64,000 nt of DNA from Deltaproteobacteria bacterium (GCA_021817825.1 JAKAFS010000003.1:1-64000); one strand, 5' to 3'. Counted from the first letter of the stretch, positions 44,998 through 53,843 are shown. The notes: generated from the sequence alone by a model not told the origin. Numbers and translations: made by a program.

Positions 44998-45884
44998 GCC
45001 GTAGTCCCCCTCTTTGCCTGATCCATCTTGTCCTGCCTTTCGTTGACGAGGGCCGTAATGCGCCGATAGCAGGAATAAAACATTTCCCAGTACTCCGGCA
45101 GTTTCCAGAGGTCGATATCTCCCCGGGCATAGCCCTCGGCAATTCGCCTGTCGTCGGGAATAGACAGCAGGATCTCGATCCCCTCGCGCTCGCAATAGGA
45201 ACGAACCCTTTCATCCCCTGCGTCGCAACGGTTCAGGGCCACGGCGAAGGGGCGCGCCAGCGCCCGAACCATCTCGACCGCCAGCGTCAGGTCATGGAGG
45301 CCGAAGGGGGTCGGCTCCGTCACCAGCAGGACAAAATCCGTATCCCGGACGGACTCCACGACGGGGCAGGACGTTCCCGGCGGCGAATCGATGAGGCAGA
45401 CGCCCGTGGTTTCACCCTGCCGCCTCACCTGGCGGATGACCGCCGGGGTCATCACCTCGCCGATGTTCAGACGCCCCTGAACAAAACGGATGCCTTGGCT
45501 GAAACCCTCTTCAACGGACCCGATGGGATGCCCCTCCTCGACAATCGCCTTTCCCGGACATAACAGAGAGCAGGCGCCGCATCCGTGGCAGAGTTCCGGG
45601 AAGACCAGGACTTGCTTCCCCATCACCATCAGGGCATGATATTCGCAAACTTGGGCGCAGAGGCCGCAGCCGTTGCACAGATTCTCCAACACCTTCGGCA
45701 GGGGAATGGCTACCGGATAAGTTCCGGTGATTTCCGGCCTGAGAAAAAGGTGGCAGTTCGGCTCCTCGACGTCGCAATCGAGCAGGGTGACCGGATGCCC
45801 CAAGGAGGCGATGATCTGGGCAAGATTGACGGCAATCGTCGTCTTCCCCGTCCCGCCCTTTCCGCTGGCAATAGCGATCTTCAA
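44994..45884 (-). CDS. MinD/Mrp-type ATPase with inserted ferredoxin domain (copy 2)
   Basis: A 296-residue paralogue of the next gene. Walker A is IASGKGGTGKTT; ferredoxin cysteines are in CNGCGLCAQVC and CHGCGACSLLCP; LIDSPPGTSCPV and TEPTPFGLHD follow. The start is a TTG at 45884, placing the P-loop at its normal position and following AAGGAG by six bases; no ATG is suitably placed. Likely heterodimer with the product of 44113-44997. Confidence 0.9.
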   Translation of the reverse strand: MKIAIASGKGGTGKTTIAVNLAQIIASLGHPVTLLDCDVEEPNCHLFLRPEITGTYPVAIPLPKVLENLCNGCGLCAQVCEYHALMVMGKQVLVFPELCHGCGACSLLCPGKAIVEEGHPIGSVEEGFSQGIRFVQGRLNIGEVMTPAVIRQVRRQGETTGVCLIDSPPGTSCPVVESVRDTDFVLLVTEPTPFGLHDLTLAVEMVRALARPFAVALNRCDAGDERVRSYCEREGIEILLSIPDDRRIAEGYARGDIDLWKLPEYWEMFYSCYRRITALVNERQDKMDQAKRGTTA

Positions 45885-45974
45885 CAGATGCTCCTTGTGC
45901 TGTGCATAAAAAGGAGCGCCGGCAAGGGGATGAAAGGGGGACCGCACATCGCCCTTCGCCAGCGCTCCTGACAA

Positions 45975-46334
45975 TTACTCTGTTTTGCTGCCCGACGCCA
46001 ACGCCTCCATGCGCGCCTGAAGGTCCTTCAGCCCCTTTTCCAGATATTGGGCCTGGCCCTTTAAAGCCTCCAACTCATTCTGCGGCATCTCCGGCGGCGC
46101 GGCAAAGGACATTCCGCCGGGAACCGGACTCCCGGAAAAATGCCGCCATCCCGGCACGCCGGTGGCAAAGAAGCGATTGCGACGCCCCCGGCCGCCGCGC
46201 CCACCGAAACCAGCATTACCCATACCGCAACCTGGATTTGAAAATCCCGGGACCCCGTATCCGGCGCAGAATCCCGCGCCCCGCCCTGTCATCGGCCCCC
46301 TGCCCACAGGGCCTGTTCTGTCTCCACCCGGCAT
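45975..46334 (-). CDS. DUF5320-type glycine-rich small protein
   Basis: A 119-residue protein. It begins MPGGDRTGPVGRGPMTGRGAG, the DUF5320 hallmark, continues with a Gly/Arg-rich FGGRGGRGRRNR stretch, and ends in a helix rich in Glu/Lys/Gln (ALKGQAQYLEKGLKDLQARM), probably a coiled coil. Strong ribosome site AAAGGAGG. Function unknown; the family is common beside NifX-like and MinD-like genes in anaerobes. Confidence 0.82.
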   Translation of the reverse strand: MPGGDRTGPVGRGPMTGRGAGFCAGYGVPGFSNPGCGMGNAGFGGRGGRGRRNRFFATGVPGWRHFSGSPVPGGMSFAAPPEMPQNELEALKGQAQYLEKGLKDLQARMEALASGSKTE

Positions 46335-46416
46335 ACTCTTTACCTCCTTTGTCCTTTTGGGGATGCCCCTTTCCGGGGTCCCCATTGATACTCCTCTTCC
46401 CGAAGGGTCAGTGCCA

Positions 46417-46671
46417 TTAATGTCTGGTCACACGCTCAAACCACGAAAAGAAGAGATCCCGTACCGCTAGGCCCAGCCCCCTGCCGCGACCCGTTGAGGT
46501 GCGGCCTGCGGCCAAGCGGAAATTCGCCTCATCCCGGGAAAAGCGGTTTCCGTAGCCCTGCTGTTGGCCACCGCTATTGATCCCAGCGGCCCCGCTTGCC
46601 CGGCAGCCGCCCAAACCACGCCCCGTCCCCGCCCCCATTCCCCGGGGGCCCGTTCCGTCTCCTTTTGGCAT
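46417..46671 (-). CDS. DUF5320-like small protein
   Basis: An 84-residue basic protein that begins MPKGDGTGPRGMGAGTGRGLGG, clearly related to the N-terminus of the gene at 45975, but without the coiled-coil tail; instead it ends in AVRDLFFSWFERVTRH. Ribosome site GGGAGGTGA. Function unknown. Confidence 0.78.
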   Translation of the reverse strand: MPKGDGTGPRGMGAGTGRGLGGCRASGAAGINSGGQQQGYGNRFSRDEANFRLAAGRTSTGRGRGLGLAVRDLFFSWFERVTRH

Positions 46672-46759
46672 ACCATCACCTCCCTATCTCGTCTCCCACA
46701 AACAGGCACATGCCGAACCTGCTCGTCGATGACCGTTACAGGGATTCAACTTCCCTGGT

Positions 46760-47128
46760 CTAAAAACCATGTCCCTTGGCGGTAGGCGCCATCACTTCCT
46801 GCAAGCGGCCCTCCTTCCAGGCAGCCAGTGCATCGCTGATGGTCACGATGTCGTTTCCAAACTGAAAAACCTTGATGGATGCCGCTTCCAAGGCCCGAAA
46901 CGCATTCGGTCCCACATTGCCGGTCAACAGGACATCAACGGATTTATTGGCCATCTGCTGAGCCGCTTGAATGCCGGCCCCCTGAGCCGCGTTAACGTTT
47001 TGGCTGTTTTCCAAAACTTCCACATTGCCCCCGTCGGGATCCGTCATGACAAACCACCTTGCCCTGCCGAAGACGCGGTCCACCGGGCTGTTGAGATTCT
47101 CTCCCCCTGCTGTGATGGCTACTTTCAT
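46760..47128 (-). CDS. NifX/ORP-fold protein
   Basis: A 122-residue member of the dinitrogenase iron-molybdenum cofactor family (MKVAITAGGENLNSPVDRVFGRARWFVMTD). The fold binds metal-sulfur clusters in NifX/NafY and a Mo-Cu-sulfide cluster in orange protein. Start at 47128 with AAAGGACA. It has no cysteine in the chain, as expected for ORP-type proteins that bind their cluster non-covalently. It probably cooperates with the MinD ATPases encoded downstream. Confidence 0.88.
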   Translation of the reverse strand: MKVAITAGGENLNSPVDRVFGRARWFVMTDPDGGNVEVLENSQNVNAAQGAGIQAAQQMANKSVDVLLTGNVGPNAFRALEAASIKVFQFGNDIVTISDALAAWKEGRLQEVMAPTAKGHGF

Positions 47129-47197
47129 CTTGCACTGTCCTTTCCCTCGGTTTTGCTGTCTTAAAAAGGCTTGAATCACCCTCGCTCTTCCCCACCT

Positions 47198-47596
47198 TCA
47201 CCCTTCACTCTTGCGGGCGCCGCCTCGATGCCTTCTTCCCCCTCCCACGCATCCTACCCCAGGTCCAAAGCCGGGCAGGATGAAGCGGGCGTTGGCAAGA
47301 CCATCCTCCAGATAGGCGGCGATGACCTCTTCTATGGACCCGCGCAGACAGGGGATCACCTGTACGCCGGAGGCACGGATCATCCTTTCCAGGGGACGGG
47401 AAATGGCCCCGCACAGCAACACCTCGACACCCAGTCCTTCGAGTTGCTTCACCCGCTCCGGCAGCAGCATGGTTTCAAAGGGCACCAACGACCTGTTTTT
47501 AACCTCCGCTCCCTGCACATCGAAAACCAGGAGACGGCAGGAGAAATCGCAAACCGTGGAAACCGTATCTTCCCAGACTGTCACCGCAACTTTCAT
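47198..47596 (-). CDS. NifX/ORP-fold protein with cysteine-containing core
   Basis: A 132-residue member of the same family, starting MKVAVTVWEDTVSTVCDFS with a few cysteines, ERVKQLEGLGVEVLLCGAIS and IPCLRGSIEEVIAAYL. It is the first gene of the ORP-like cluster and differs strongly from the next NifX-fold gene, so the two probably handle different clusters or roles. The end is Gly/Arg-rich. Confidence 0.85.
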   Translation of the reverse strand: MKVAVTVWEDTVSTVCDFSCRLLVFDVQGAEVKNRSLVPFETMLLPERVKQLEGLGVEVLLCGAISRPLERMIRASGVQVIPCLRGSIEEVIAAYLEDGLANARFILPGFGPGVGCVGGGRRHRGGARKSEG

Positions 47597-47959
47597 GGCT
47601 TTCCCTCTGACACCAACACATCAAAATCGATGCCAAAGGGCAGCGAACGGGCGGCATAGATCATATCGTTATCATATTGAAGTGTTACACTTATGGCAGT
47701 AGAAAAGGAGCGGCAGCAGGGTTGCAAATGACAACAACATGGGCATGGGAAAGGACGCAATTATGCGACTCCTCCGGATGAACCTGCACGGCAGGGAAGG
47801 ATCAATCACATGCCGTGGCATCCGCAAATATCGGCGCCTGTTCACTGCAAAAAGGAGTTTACGATCTTTAGCGCCGTTGGCACATGGTTTGAAATAGGGT
47901 ATTGGGAGCATTGGCGGAGATGTCATTGCGTGACTGACAACTTATAAGAAGGAGAAAAC
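47597..47959. promoter_or_regulatory. Divergent control region of the ORP-like cluster and the thioesterase gene
   Basis: 363 bp without a supported gene. Contains the perfect palindrome AAGTGT-T-ACACTT at 47680-47692, ~85 bp upstream of the first NifX-fold gene, and a plus-strand TGGCAC-N5-TTGA at 47878 that only partly resembles a sigma-54 site. Confidence 0.45.
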
Positions 47960-48445
47960 ATGTCGAAGAAGGCCTTTCAGGATTACTACCCCGATCATTT
48001 CAGCCACTGTTACGGTTGCGGCCGTCTGAACGACGAGGGATTGCAGATCAAGAGTTACTGGGATGGAGAGGAAACCCTATGCATCTATGAACCGAAACCC
48101 TGCCACACGGCCGTCGCGGGCATCGTTTACGGCGGCATGATCGCCTCGCTCATCGATTGCCACAGTACGGCCACGGCCGCGGCCGCCAAATACCGGGCCG
48201 AAGGCCGGGAGATGGGCACGGAGCCGCCCCTGCGCTTTCTCACGGGCTCTCTCCATGTCGATTACCTGCTGCCGACGCCCCTGGGCGTTCCCCTGGAGAT
48301 CCGCGGCCGGGTGAAGGAAATCAAGGGCCGCAAGGTGATCGTGGAATCGACCCTCTCTGCCGGGGGAAAGGTCTGCGCCCGCGGAGAGGTCGTGGCCGTC
48401 CTGATCCCGGAACATCTGATTCCCGGGTTTTCCGAGGCCAAATAA
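47960..48445 (+). CDS. Hotdog-fold (PaaI-type) thioesterase
   Basis: A 161-residue hotdog protein that would hydrolyse an acyl-CoA or related thioester. The N-terminal CYGCGRLNDEGLQIKSYWDG, VYGGMIASLIDCHSTATA (with the helix and catalytic acid region) and SLHVDYLLPTPLG are typical. Ribosome site AAGGAGAAAA. It precedes moaE by 78 bp. Substrate unknown. Confidence 0.85.
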   Translation: MSKKAFQDYYPDHFSHCYGCGRLNDEGLQIKSYWDGEETLCIYEPKPCHTAVAGIVYGGMIASLIDCHSTATAAAAKYRAEGREMGTEPPLRFLTGSLHVDYLLPTPLGVPLEIRGRVKEIKGRKVIVESTLSAGGKVCARGEVVAVLIPEHLIPGFSEAK

Positions 48446-48523
48446 AACACCTGTCCCGCAACGATTCACGGCAAGGGATGGGGAGCGGACATCGCCGAAA
48501 GTCAGAAAGACGGAGCAGTAGAT

Positions 48524-48949
48524 ATGATTGAGATTACGGAATACCCGCTTTCGCCGGAAAGCGTGATCGCCAAAGTCCGCAGCAGCAACTGCGGCTGCGT
48601 GGTTACATACATCGGACTGATTCGCGATTGCTCGGAAGGAAAGCCGGTCCTTTCGGTGGAATACAGGGACCCCCAGGAAGTGGCCGAAGCACAACTGCAG
48701 AAAATTGCCGATATGGTCAAGCGACAATGGCCGATAAGCAATATCGCCATCTCCCATCGGACAGGCATACTGAACGTCGGAGAAATCAATCTGGTGATCG
48801 CAGTCGCTTCGGCGCATCGCGAGGCAGCCTTCAATGCCTGCCAATACACGGTAGACCAATTCAAGCAGCGGCTGCCGACCACAAAGAAGGAAACCTACCG
48901 CGACAGCTACCAGGAATATCCCGCCAGCGCCCCCGCCGGCGACCGATGA
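48524..48949 (+). CDS. moaE: MoaE-like molybdopterin synthase large subunit
   Basis: A 141-residue MoaE, the subunit that takes sulfur from MoaD to form molybdopterin. It has GLIRDCSEGKPV, SHRTGILNVGEINLVIAVASAHREAAFNACQYTVDQFK. The catalytic lysine motif, usually PIWKKE, reads LPTTKKE, so the Trp-containing part is altered while both lysines are kept. No moaA, moaC or moaD gene is nearby. Its last 43 bp overlap the oppositely oriented flavoprotein gene. Confidence 0.87.
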   Translation: MIEITEYPLSPESVIAKVRSSNCGCVVTYIGLIRDCSEGKPVLSVEYRDPQEVAEAQLQKIADMVKRQWPISNIAISHRTGILNVGEINLVIAVASAHREAAFNACQYTVDQFKQRLPTTKKETYRDSYQEYPASAPAGDR

Positions 48950-50220
48950 AATATCCAGGGAACGGTCGTGCATTCCTGCAGGATGGTCTTGGCATCGCCC
49001 TCTGTACCTATCCCGTTGCCACGCGGGACCGTCTGTACACAGCGCCACTTTCCCAGGATCGCCCGCCGCACCAAACCCGCAAGGTGCGTACAATTGAGCA
49101 GATTCGCACCCACCAGGATGTCGTCCCGGAAGGCGAGCAGACTGTAGCCTCCCCGCACGGGATCGCCGCAGGCCACATGCCGGACCTCTCCCTCCTTGGG
49201 TTGGATATCGCCGATGTTCGCATAGTTCCATTCGAAGACAGGGCTGATGTTCTCGGGCAGCATGCCTTGAAAGAAGGCTTCCTTGCCCGCCATCCCCAGG
49301 CCGGCCACCTGCCCCTGATAACAGGCGCTACCCCAGGTCCCCATCCAATCCTGACGGCCGGAGATAAGGTTCAGGGCCTGGCTCGCATCGCCGGCCGCAT
49401 AGAGGTTCTCCACGTTCGTCCGCATCCGTTCGTCGGTCAGGACCCCGAGTTCGACCTTGACTTCTTCACGGCTGACAAAGGCGAGGCTGGAACGCACCCC
49501 GGTCGAGACGACCACCAGGTCGGCCTCTTCGATCACGTCGCCGGCAAAGTGACAAACTACCCCGCCGTCCTTTCCGCCTTCCATCCCTTCCATGCCGCAG
49601 CCCAGGCGGACATCGACCCCGTGTCCCTCCAGGAACCGCCTCAGGAACGCGGCGATCGACGGATGGGTCCCCCGCGGCAGGACCTGATCCACGACATCCA
49701 GGAGGACCACCTCTACGCCTCTTTTCGTGAGGACTTCGGCCATCTCGATCCCCACCAGTGACGCACCCAAGACCAGGGCCCGCCGGGCGTTCTGCATAGC
49801 CGCCTCCATCTTGCGGACCGTTGCCGACGACCGGAGCGTCAAGGCGCGCGGCGACTCCCTCAGGCCCGGAACCGGCGGGACCACCGGCGCTGCCCCCGTG
49901 GCGATCAGGCAACGGTCATAGGCAAGCGATCGGCCGTCGTCCAGGGTCACCCGTTGCTCCCTGGCCGCCAGCGACGCCACCGGAACGCCGAAATGACAGG
50001 TTATATCATGGTCACGATAGAAGGACGACCCAAAGGGAAAGCATCCGTCCCAGGGAACCTTCCCCTTGAAGTAATAAGGCGACAGCATCGGATTGTAGGC
50101 CGCCTCATCCGTTTCGGAAATCAGATGGATTTCGCCCGTATACCCGGCGCCTCGGGCCGCACTGATTGCGGAAAGCGCTGCCCCGCCATTGCCGAGAATG
50201 ACAAACCTTTGCTTATGCAT
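48907..50220 (-). CDS. FAD/NAD-dependent oxidoreductase
   Basis: A 437-residue pyridine-nucleotide-disulfide-type flavoprotein. It has the FAD motif VILGNGGAALSAISAAR, YNPMLSPYYFKG, the NAD(P)H motif LVLGASLVGIEMAEVL and the second FAD segment LYAAGDASQA. The ATG at 50220 overlaps the ferredoxin stop by 8 bp. Such pairs of a 16-kDa-type ferredoxin and a flavoprotein often accompany aldehyde:ferredoxin oxidoreductases; no intact AOR gene is present here, only a relic at 30.1-30.6 kb. Confidence 0.85.
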   Translation of the reverse strand: MHKQRFVILGNGGAALSAISAARGAGYTGEIHLISETDEAAYNPMLSPYYFKGKVPWDGCFPFGSSFYRDHDITCHFGVPVASLAAREQRVTLDDGRSLAYDRCLIATGAAPVVPPVPGLRESPRALTLRSSATVRKMEAAMQNARRALVLGASLVGIEMAEVLTKRGVEVVLLDVVDQVLPRGTHPSIAAFLRRFLEGHGVDVRLGCGMEGMEGGKDGGVVCHFAGDVIEEADLVVVSTGVRSSLAFVSREEVKVELGVLTDERMRTNVENLYAAGDASQALNLISGRQDWMGTWGSACYQGQVAGLGMAGKEAFFQGMLPENISPVFEWNYANIGDIQPKEGEVRHVACGDPVRGGYSLLAFRDDILVGANLLNCTHLAGLVRRAILGKWRCVQTVPRGNGIGTEGDAKTILQECTTVPWIFHRSPAGALAGYSW

Positions 50221-50755
50221 TTCTTTGAGCACCTCCCTGAAACGGCTTGATCAGTGACCCCAATATCCGTAAGGAGGCCTTCTCGATCTTCTTTTCCCCA
50301 ATTTCTTCGACGGGCCCGTAGCCCAAGGCGCGCGTGGGGCAAGTGCGGACGCAGGCCGGCTCCATTCCCTGGTCGCGGCGGACATGACAAAGATCGCATT
50401 TAGCCATCTTGCCGTCTTCCGGAAACTTGGGCGCCCCAAACGGACAGGCCAGCTCGCAACTGTGGCAGCCCACGCAGAGATTACGATCGACAAGGATGGT
50501 CCCGTCCCCGGGACGACGCGAAATGGCCTTCATGGGACAGACGACTAGGCAGGGCGCATCGCCGCAATGCTGACAGGACAGGGAGAGAAAAGCGATGTGT
50601 ACGTCAGCGGGATGCGTTTCCAACTCATGCGTGGCGACATGCCGAAAGGCAACCTCCTCACCGGCGACAAAATCATTTTGGTCCTGACAAGCCACGACAC
50701 AGGCATAGCACCCGCAGCAACGGGAGGTATCGAAAGAAAAGACATATTGAGCCAT
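50213..50755 (-). CDS. Ferredoxin with four 4Fe-4S clusters (DMSO-reductase/HybA type)
   Basis: A 180-residue cytoplasmic electron carrier. Cysteine motifs in order: CCGCYACVVACQ, CQHCGDAPCLVVCP, CVGCHSCELACP and CDLCHVRRDQGMEPACVRTCP. No Tat signal, so it acts in the cytoplasm with the flavoprotein encoded next. Transcribed from a sigma-54-type promoter at 50785-50800. Confidence 0.9.
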   Translation of the reverse strand: MAQYVFSFDTSRCCGCYACVVACQDQNDFVAGEEVAFRHVATHELETHPADVHIAFLSLSCQHCGDAPCLVVCPMKAISRRPGDGTILVDRNLCVGCHSCELACPFGAPKFPEDGKMAKCDLCHVRRDQGMEPACVRTCPTRALGYGPVEEIGEKKIEKASLRILGSLIKPFQGGAQRNA

Positions 50756-50784
50756 TCATTTTCCCCTTATCAGGCAAATGTCAC

Positions 50785-50800
50785 TGCAATGGAATTGCCT
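50785..50800 (-). promoter_or_regulatory. Sigma-54 promoter of the ferredoxin-flavoprotein operon
   Basis: On the minus strand AGGCAA-N5-TTGCA: GG and GC doublets exactly 10 bp apart, matching TGGCAC-N5-TTGCA. The -12 element is ~30 bp from the ferredoxin ATG. The sigma-54 activator gene lies immediately upstream. Confidence 0.75.
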
Positions 50801-51063
50801 TCACGCGATCAGCGGCGTATTTCTGGCAAGACTTTGTTAGGGGATATGCTCAAGAACTGTGCCATTCTCTTTGATCTTGGGATTAACTTGATTTTCCTTG
50901 AAATAATAACCGAATAGGCATTAGCCGACTGCGGAGCCCCTGCCTTGTGGTTGCAGATTGCGACTCCAGGCCACATCCTATGGTGCATCAATGCGACTTA
51001 TTTATTTTGGCGAAAGGCAAATGACCGAGCGCTCTTTACTTCGCCGGGTCCCGGGAGTGAAGC
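50801..51063. other. Region between sigma-54 activator and its probable target operon
   Basis: No supported gene. Upstream activator sites are expected here; TTGCAGATTGCGACT and ATCAATGCGACT (50950-51000) share ATTGCGACT-like cores and could be such sites, but the match is weak. Confidence 0.35.
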
Positions 51064-52395
51064 TTACTTACCCGAATTAACAGGAGGCTCTATCCGGAGC
51101 GCTTTCATCTTGCGAAAAAGGGTGCTTTTGTGGATGCCGAGGGCCTTGGCCGTCTTGAGGCGGTTCCATTGCTGACGACGCAGCATATTGGTGATGAAGA
51201 CCGCTTCCAGGTCCTTCATATTCATGGTTTCGCTTCTGCCCGCTGGCTGCATGTTCTGGGGCAGGCAGAGGCTCTCCGGCAGGTGATGCGGTTCGATGAG
51301 GCCGGCCTTGCAGAGGATGAAGGCGTGCTCGATCAGGTTCTGCAACTCCCGGACATTGCCCGGGTAGTCATAGGAGACCAGACAGGCCAGGGCCTCGCTC
51401 GACAACCCCGAAATCTCCTTTTTCTGCAGCACGTTGAAATGGTGGATAAAGTGATCAGCCAACAGCGGCACATCCTCCATCCGGTCCCGCAGCGGCGGCA
51501 ATTCCATCCGGATCACGTTGATCCGGTAGTAGAGGTCTTCGCGGAATTTTCCCTCCTTGACGAGCTCCTGCAAATTCCTGTTGGTCGCAGCGATGATCCG
51601 GACATCGGCAGAGACCGTCTCCACCGATCCTAGGGGTTCATAGGTCTTTTCCTGGAGCACCCGGAGCAACCGAACTTGAAGGGCAGGCGAAATATCCCCG
51701 ATCTCGTCCAGAAAGAGGGTTCCCCGTTCGGCCAGCCGGAAGCGCCCCGGCTTGTCCTTTTTGGCGTCCGTAAAGGCGCCGGCCTTGTAACCGAAGAGTT
51801 CGGATTCCAGCAGCGTGTCCGGCAGAGCGCCGCAATTCACCGCGATGAAGGGCTGTTTCTTCCGGGGGCCCAGATGATGGATGGCCCGGGCGAAAAGTTC
51901 CTTGCCCGTGCCGCTCTCCCCTTCCAGAAGGACCGTGCTGATACTGTCGGCCACATTGGGCAGGATGTCGAACAACTGATGCATTCGGTGGTTCTTCGAG
52001 ATGATGTCTTCAAAGGAGTACCGCTCGGCAATGGTTTTTCGGAGTTTTTCCTCGACGCTGATGTCCCGGAAGGTCTCCACGGCTCCCATGATTTGGCCTC
52101 GTTCATCCCTAAGCAGGGCCGTGGAAATGCTGATCGGCAGGCGACGGCCGGCGGCATCGACGATATGGACCGTCCGGTTGACGATGGACTTTCCCGACTG
52201 CATGGTCTTGCGGAGGACGCACCCCTTCTCGCAGACATCCGCCTTGAGGACGTCCTTGCAGCGCTGACCGATTGCCTCTTCACGGCGGACGCCGGTGATC
52301 TGCTCCGCCGCCCGATTGAAGGAGGTGATAAGCCAGTGGTCATCGACGGTAAAAACGCCGTCGGCGATCGAGTCTAAAATGATGTCCTTTTCCAT
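51064..52395 (-). CDS. Sigma-54-dependent activator with PAS domain
   Basis: A 443-residue NtrC-type enhancer-binding protein. Residues 1-115 are a PAS sensor (GVFTVDDHWLITSFNRAAEQITG) with cysteines in ADVCEKGCVL that might bind a metal or cofactor. The AAA+ domain has Walker A GESGTGKELFARAIH, a GAFTDA loop (usually GAFTGA, the sigma-54 contact), Walker B GTLFLDEIGD and the R-finger region. The C-terminus is a Fis-type helix-turn-helix (NRLKTAKALGIHKSTLFRKMK). Its likely target is the adjacent ferredoxin operon. Confidence 0.92.
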   Translation of the reverse strand: MEKDIILDSIADGVFTVDDHWLITSFNRAAEQITGVRREEAIGQRCKDVLKADVCEKGCVLRKTMQSGKSIVNRTVHIVDAAGRRLPISISTALLRDERGQIMGAVETFRDISVEEKLRKTIAERYSFEDIISKNHRMHQLFDILPNVADSISTVLLEGESGTGKELFARAIHHLGPRKKQPFIAVNCGALPDTLLESELFGYKAGAFTDAKKDKPGRFRLAERGTLFLDEIGDISPALQVRLLRVLQEKTYEPLGSVETVSADVRIIAATNRNLQELVKEGKFREDLYYRINVIRMELPPLRDRMEDVPLLADHFIHHFNVLQKKEISGLSSEALACLVSYDYPGNVRELQNLIEHAFILCKAGLIEPHHLPESLCLPQNMQPAGRSETMNMKDLEAVFITNMLRRQQWNRLKTAKALGIHKSTLFRKMKALRIEPPVNSGK

Positions 52396-52460
52396 GCGCC
52401 CTTCATAACATATTTATCCACCCACTTGAAATACAAACCGCTGCGGGACGGTTGCCCGGA

Positions 52461-53765
52461 TCATGATCCCGATGCAGTTGAATCCCTCCCCATCTCCGGT
52501 TGGGAACGGCCGTGCAGGGTTTCGGGAAGAGTGACCAGCAGGGGAATCCGGACCAGAAGCTCGACGGCGACCGGGATCAGGAACAGGTACTGCGGACCGA
52601 TCCTGTCCCAGATGATCCCGGCCGTCAGGGCAAGGAGACCGCCGAGCACCATCTTGACGAACCGGTTCATCCCGACCCAGCGCCCCATCTGCTCCTGCGG
52701 CACCAGCTCCCGCTCGATCGCCGCGCTGACCGGCAGGCCGATGAAGAAGAAACCCTGCAGGATGCCCGCAACCACCAGCCAGGCCGGTGAAGGGGCTGCC
52801 ACCAGCACGAGGTTCGACAGGCAGAAGAGCGGGATCGTGATGTAGAGCACCTTCTTGCGGCCGACCCGGTCGGCCATCCGACCGAGAGGGATCGAAAAGA
52901 GGATCGGCGAGAGGGCCGAGGCGGCGACCATCGCGCCGAGAACCAGTTCGTCGGCTCCCTTGAACTTGTGGGCATAGACCTGCATGAAGGGCAGGACCAT
53001 CCCGTAGGGCAGCTGGCTGAGCGACGAGAGCACGAGCCACTTCTTGAGCTGGCGCCCCCCGTGGAGGACCGCGATAATGTCCCGGATCAGGTGGGGGCGC
53101 CCGCCGCCCCCCGGCCGGACGTACTTCCGCTCCGACAGCTGTCTCAGGACCAGTACGAAGGTGAAACCCGTGACCACCATCCCCAGGAAGAAGAGTGGGC
53201 GGATCCCGGCGGCGCTGATCCCGCCGGACAGGGAGACAATCCAGGTCGCCAGCATGGGCGCGACCATACCCAAAAGGCCCGCCGTCACCGTCTCACAAAG
53301 TAGCATTCCCGTGGCCCGATCCCGGTTGACCAGGCAGTTGCCGCAGATCGTGGCGCAGCTGTTGGTGCTCGTCGAGCTCCCGACCCAGTAGGCCATCATC
53401 GCCACGAGCGTCACCTGCCAGCTCACCGCCAGCCCATAGAGCAGGTAGGAAAGCCCCACGATGACGATTCCGATCAGATAGATCCGCTTGGGGCCGGTCC
53501 GATCGATGATCCAGCCGGTATAGGGACCGAGGATGCCCGCGACGATCATGCCGATGCTGTTGACCAGCCCCAGCTCCGTCCCCGTGGCCCCGAGGGCGAC
53601 GATATACAGGGAGAGGTACGGGAAGACCATCTGATAGGCAAACTTGTCCAGCGAGGTGCGCAGGACCGTGACTTTCCAGTCCCGGTGCTGCCGCTTCATA
53701 AAGGAGAAGCCGTTGCCGATAAAGGCCGGCAGCGGCCCTGTGGATGGCTCGTTATGATCGCTCAA
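52461..53765 (-). CDS. Major facilitator superfamily transporter
   Basis: A 434-residue membrane protein with about 12 helices. The MFS inter-helix motif is visible as DRTGPKRIYLIG after helix 2 and repeated as GRMADRVGRKKVLY in the second half. Substrate not predictable; efflux of a small molecule is the commonest role of this type. It is followed by the sigma-54 activator and preceded by the chromate transporter gene. Confidence 0.85.
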   Translation of the reverse strand: MSDHNEPSTGPLPAFIGNGFSFMKRQHRDWKVTVLRTSLDKFAYQMVFPYLSLYIVALGATGTELGLVNSIGMIVAGILGPYTGWIIDRTGPKRIYLIGIVIVGLSYLLYGLAVSWQVTLVAMMAYWVGSSTSTNSCATICGNCLVNRDRATGMLLCETVTAGLLGMVAPMLATWIVSLSGGISAAGIRPLFFLGMVVTGFTFVLVLRQLSERKYVRPGGGGRPHLIRDIIAVLHGGRQLKKWLVLSSLSQLPYGMVLPFMQVYAHKFKGADELVLGAMVAASALSPILFSIPLGRMADRVGRKKVLYITIPLFCLSNLVLVAAPSPAWLVVAGILQGFFFIGLPVSAAIERELVPQEQMGRWVGMNRFVKMVLGGLLALTAGIIWDRIGPQYLFLIPVAVELLVRIPLLVTLPETLHGRSQPEMGRDSTASGS

Positions 53766-53843
53766 ATGAATACTCCTTTTCTATCCGCCTGCGGCATGGG
53801 CAAAAAATGGAATAACCGCGCCGTCAAACGGTACAATTCGAGT

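Noticed and set aside
44994..45974. Longer start for the second MinD ATPase
   Set aside because: The N-terminal extension precedes the family's universal start; TTG at 45884 has the right ribosome site.
47878..47895. Sigma-54 promoter ahead of the thioesterase gene
   Set aside because: The -12 element is TTGA rather than TTGC; only the -24 half fits.
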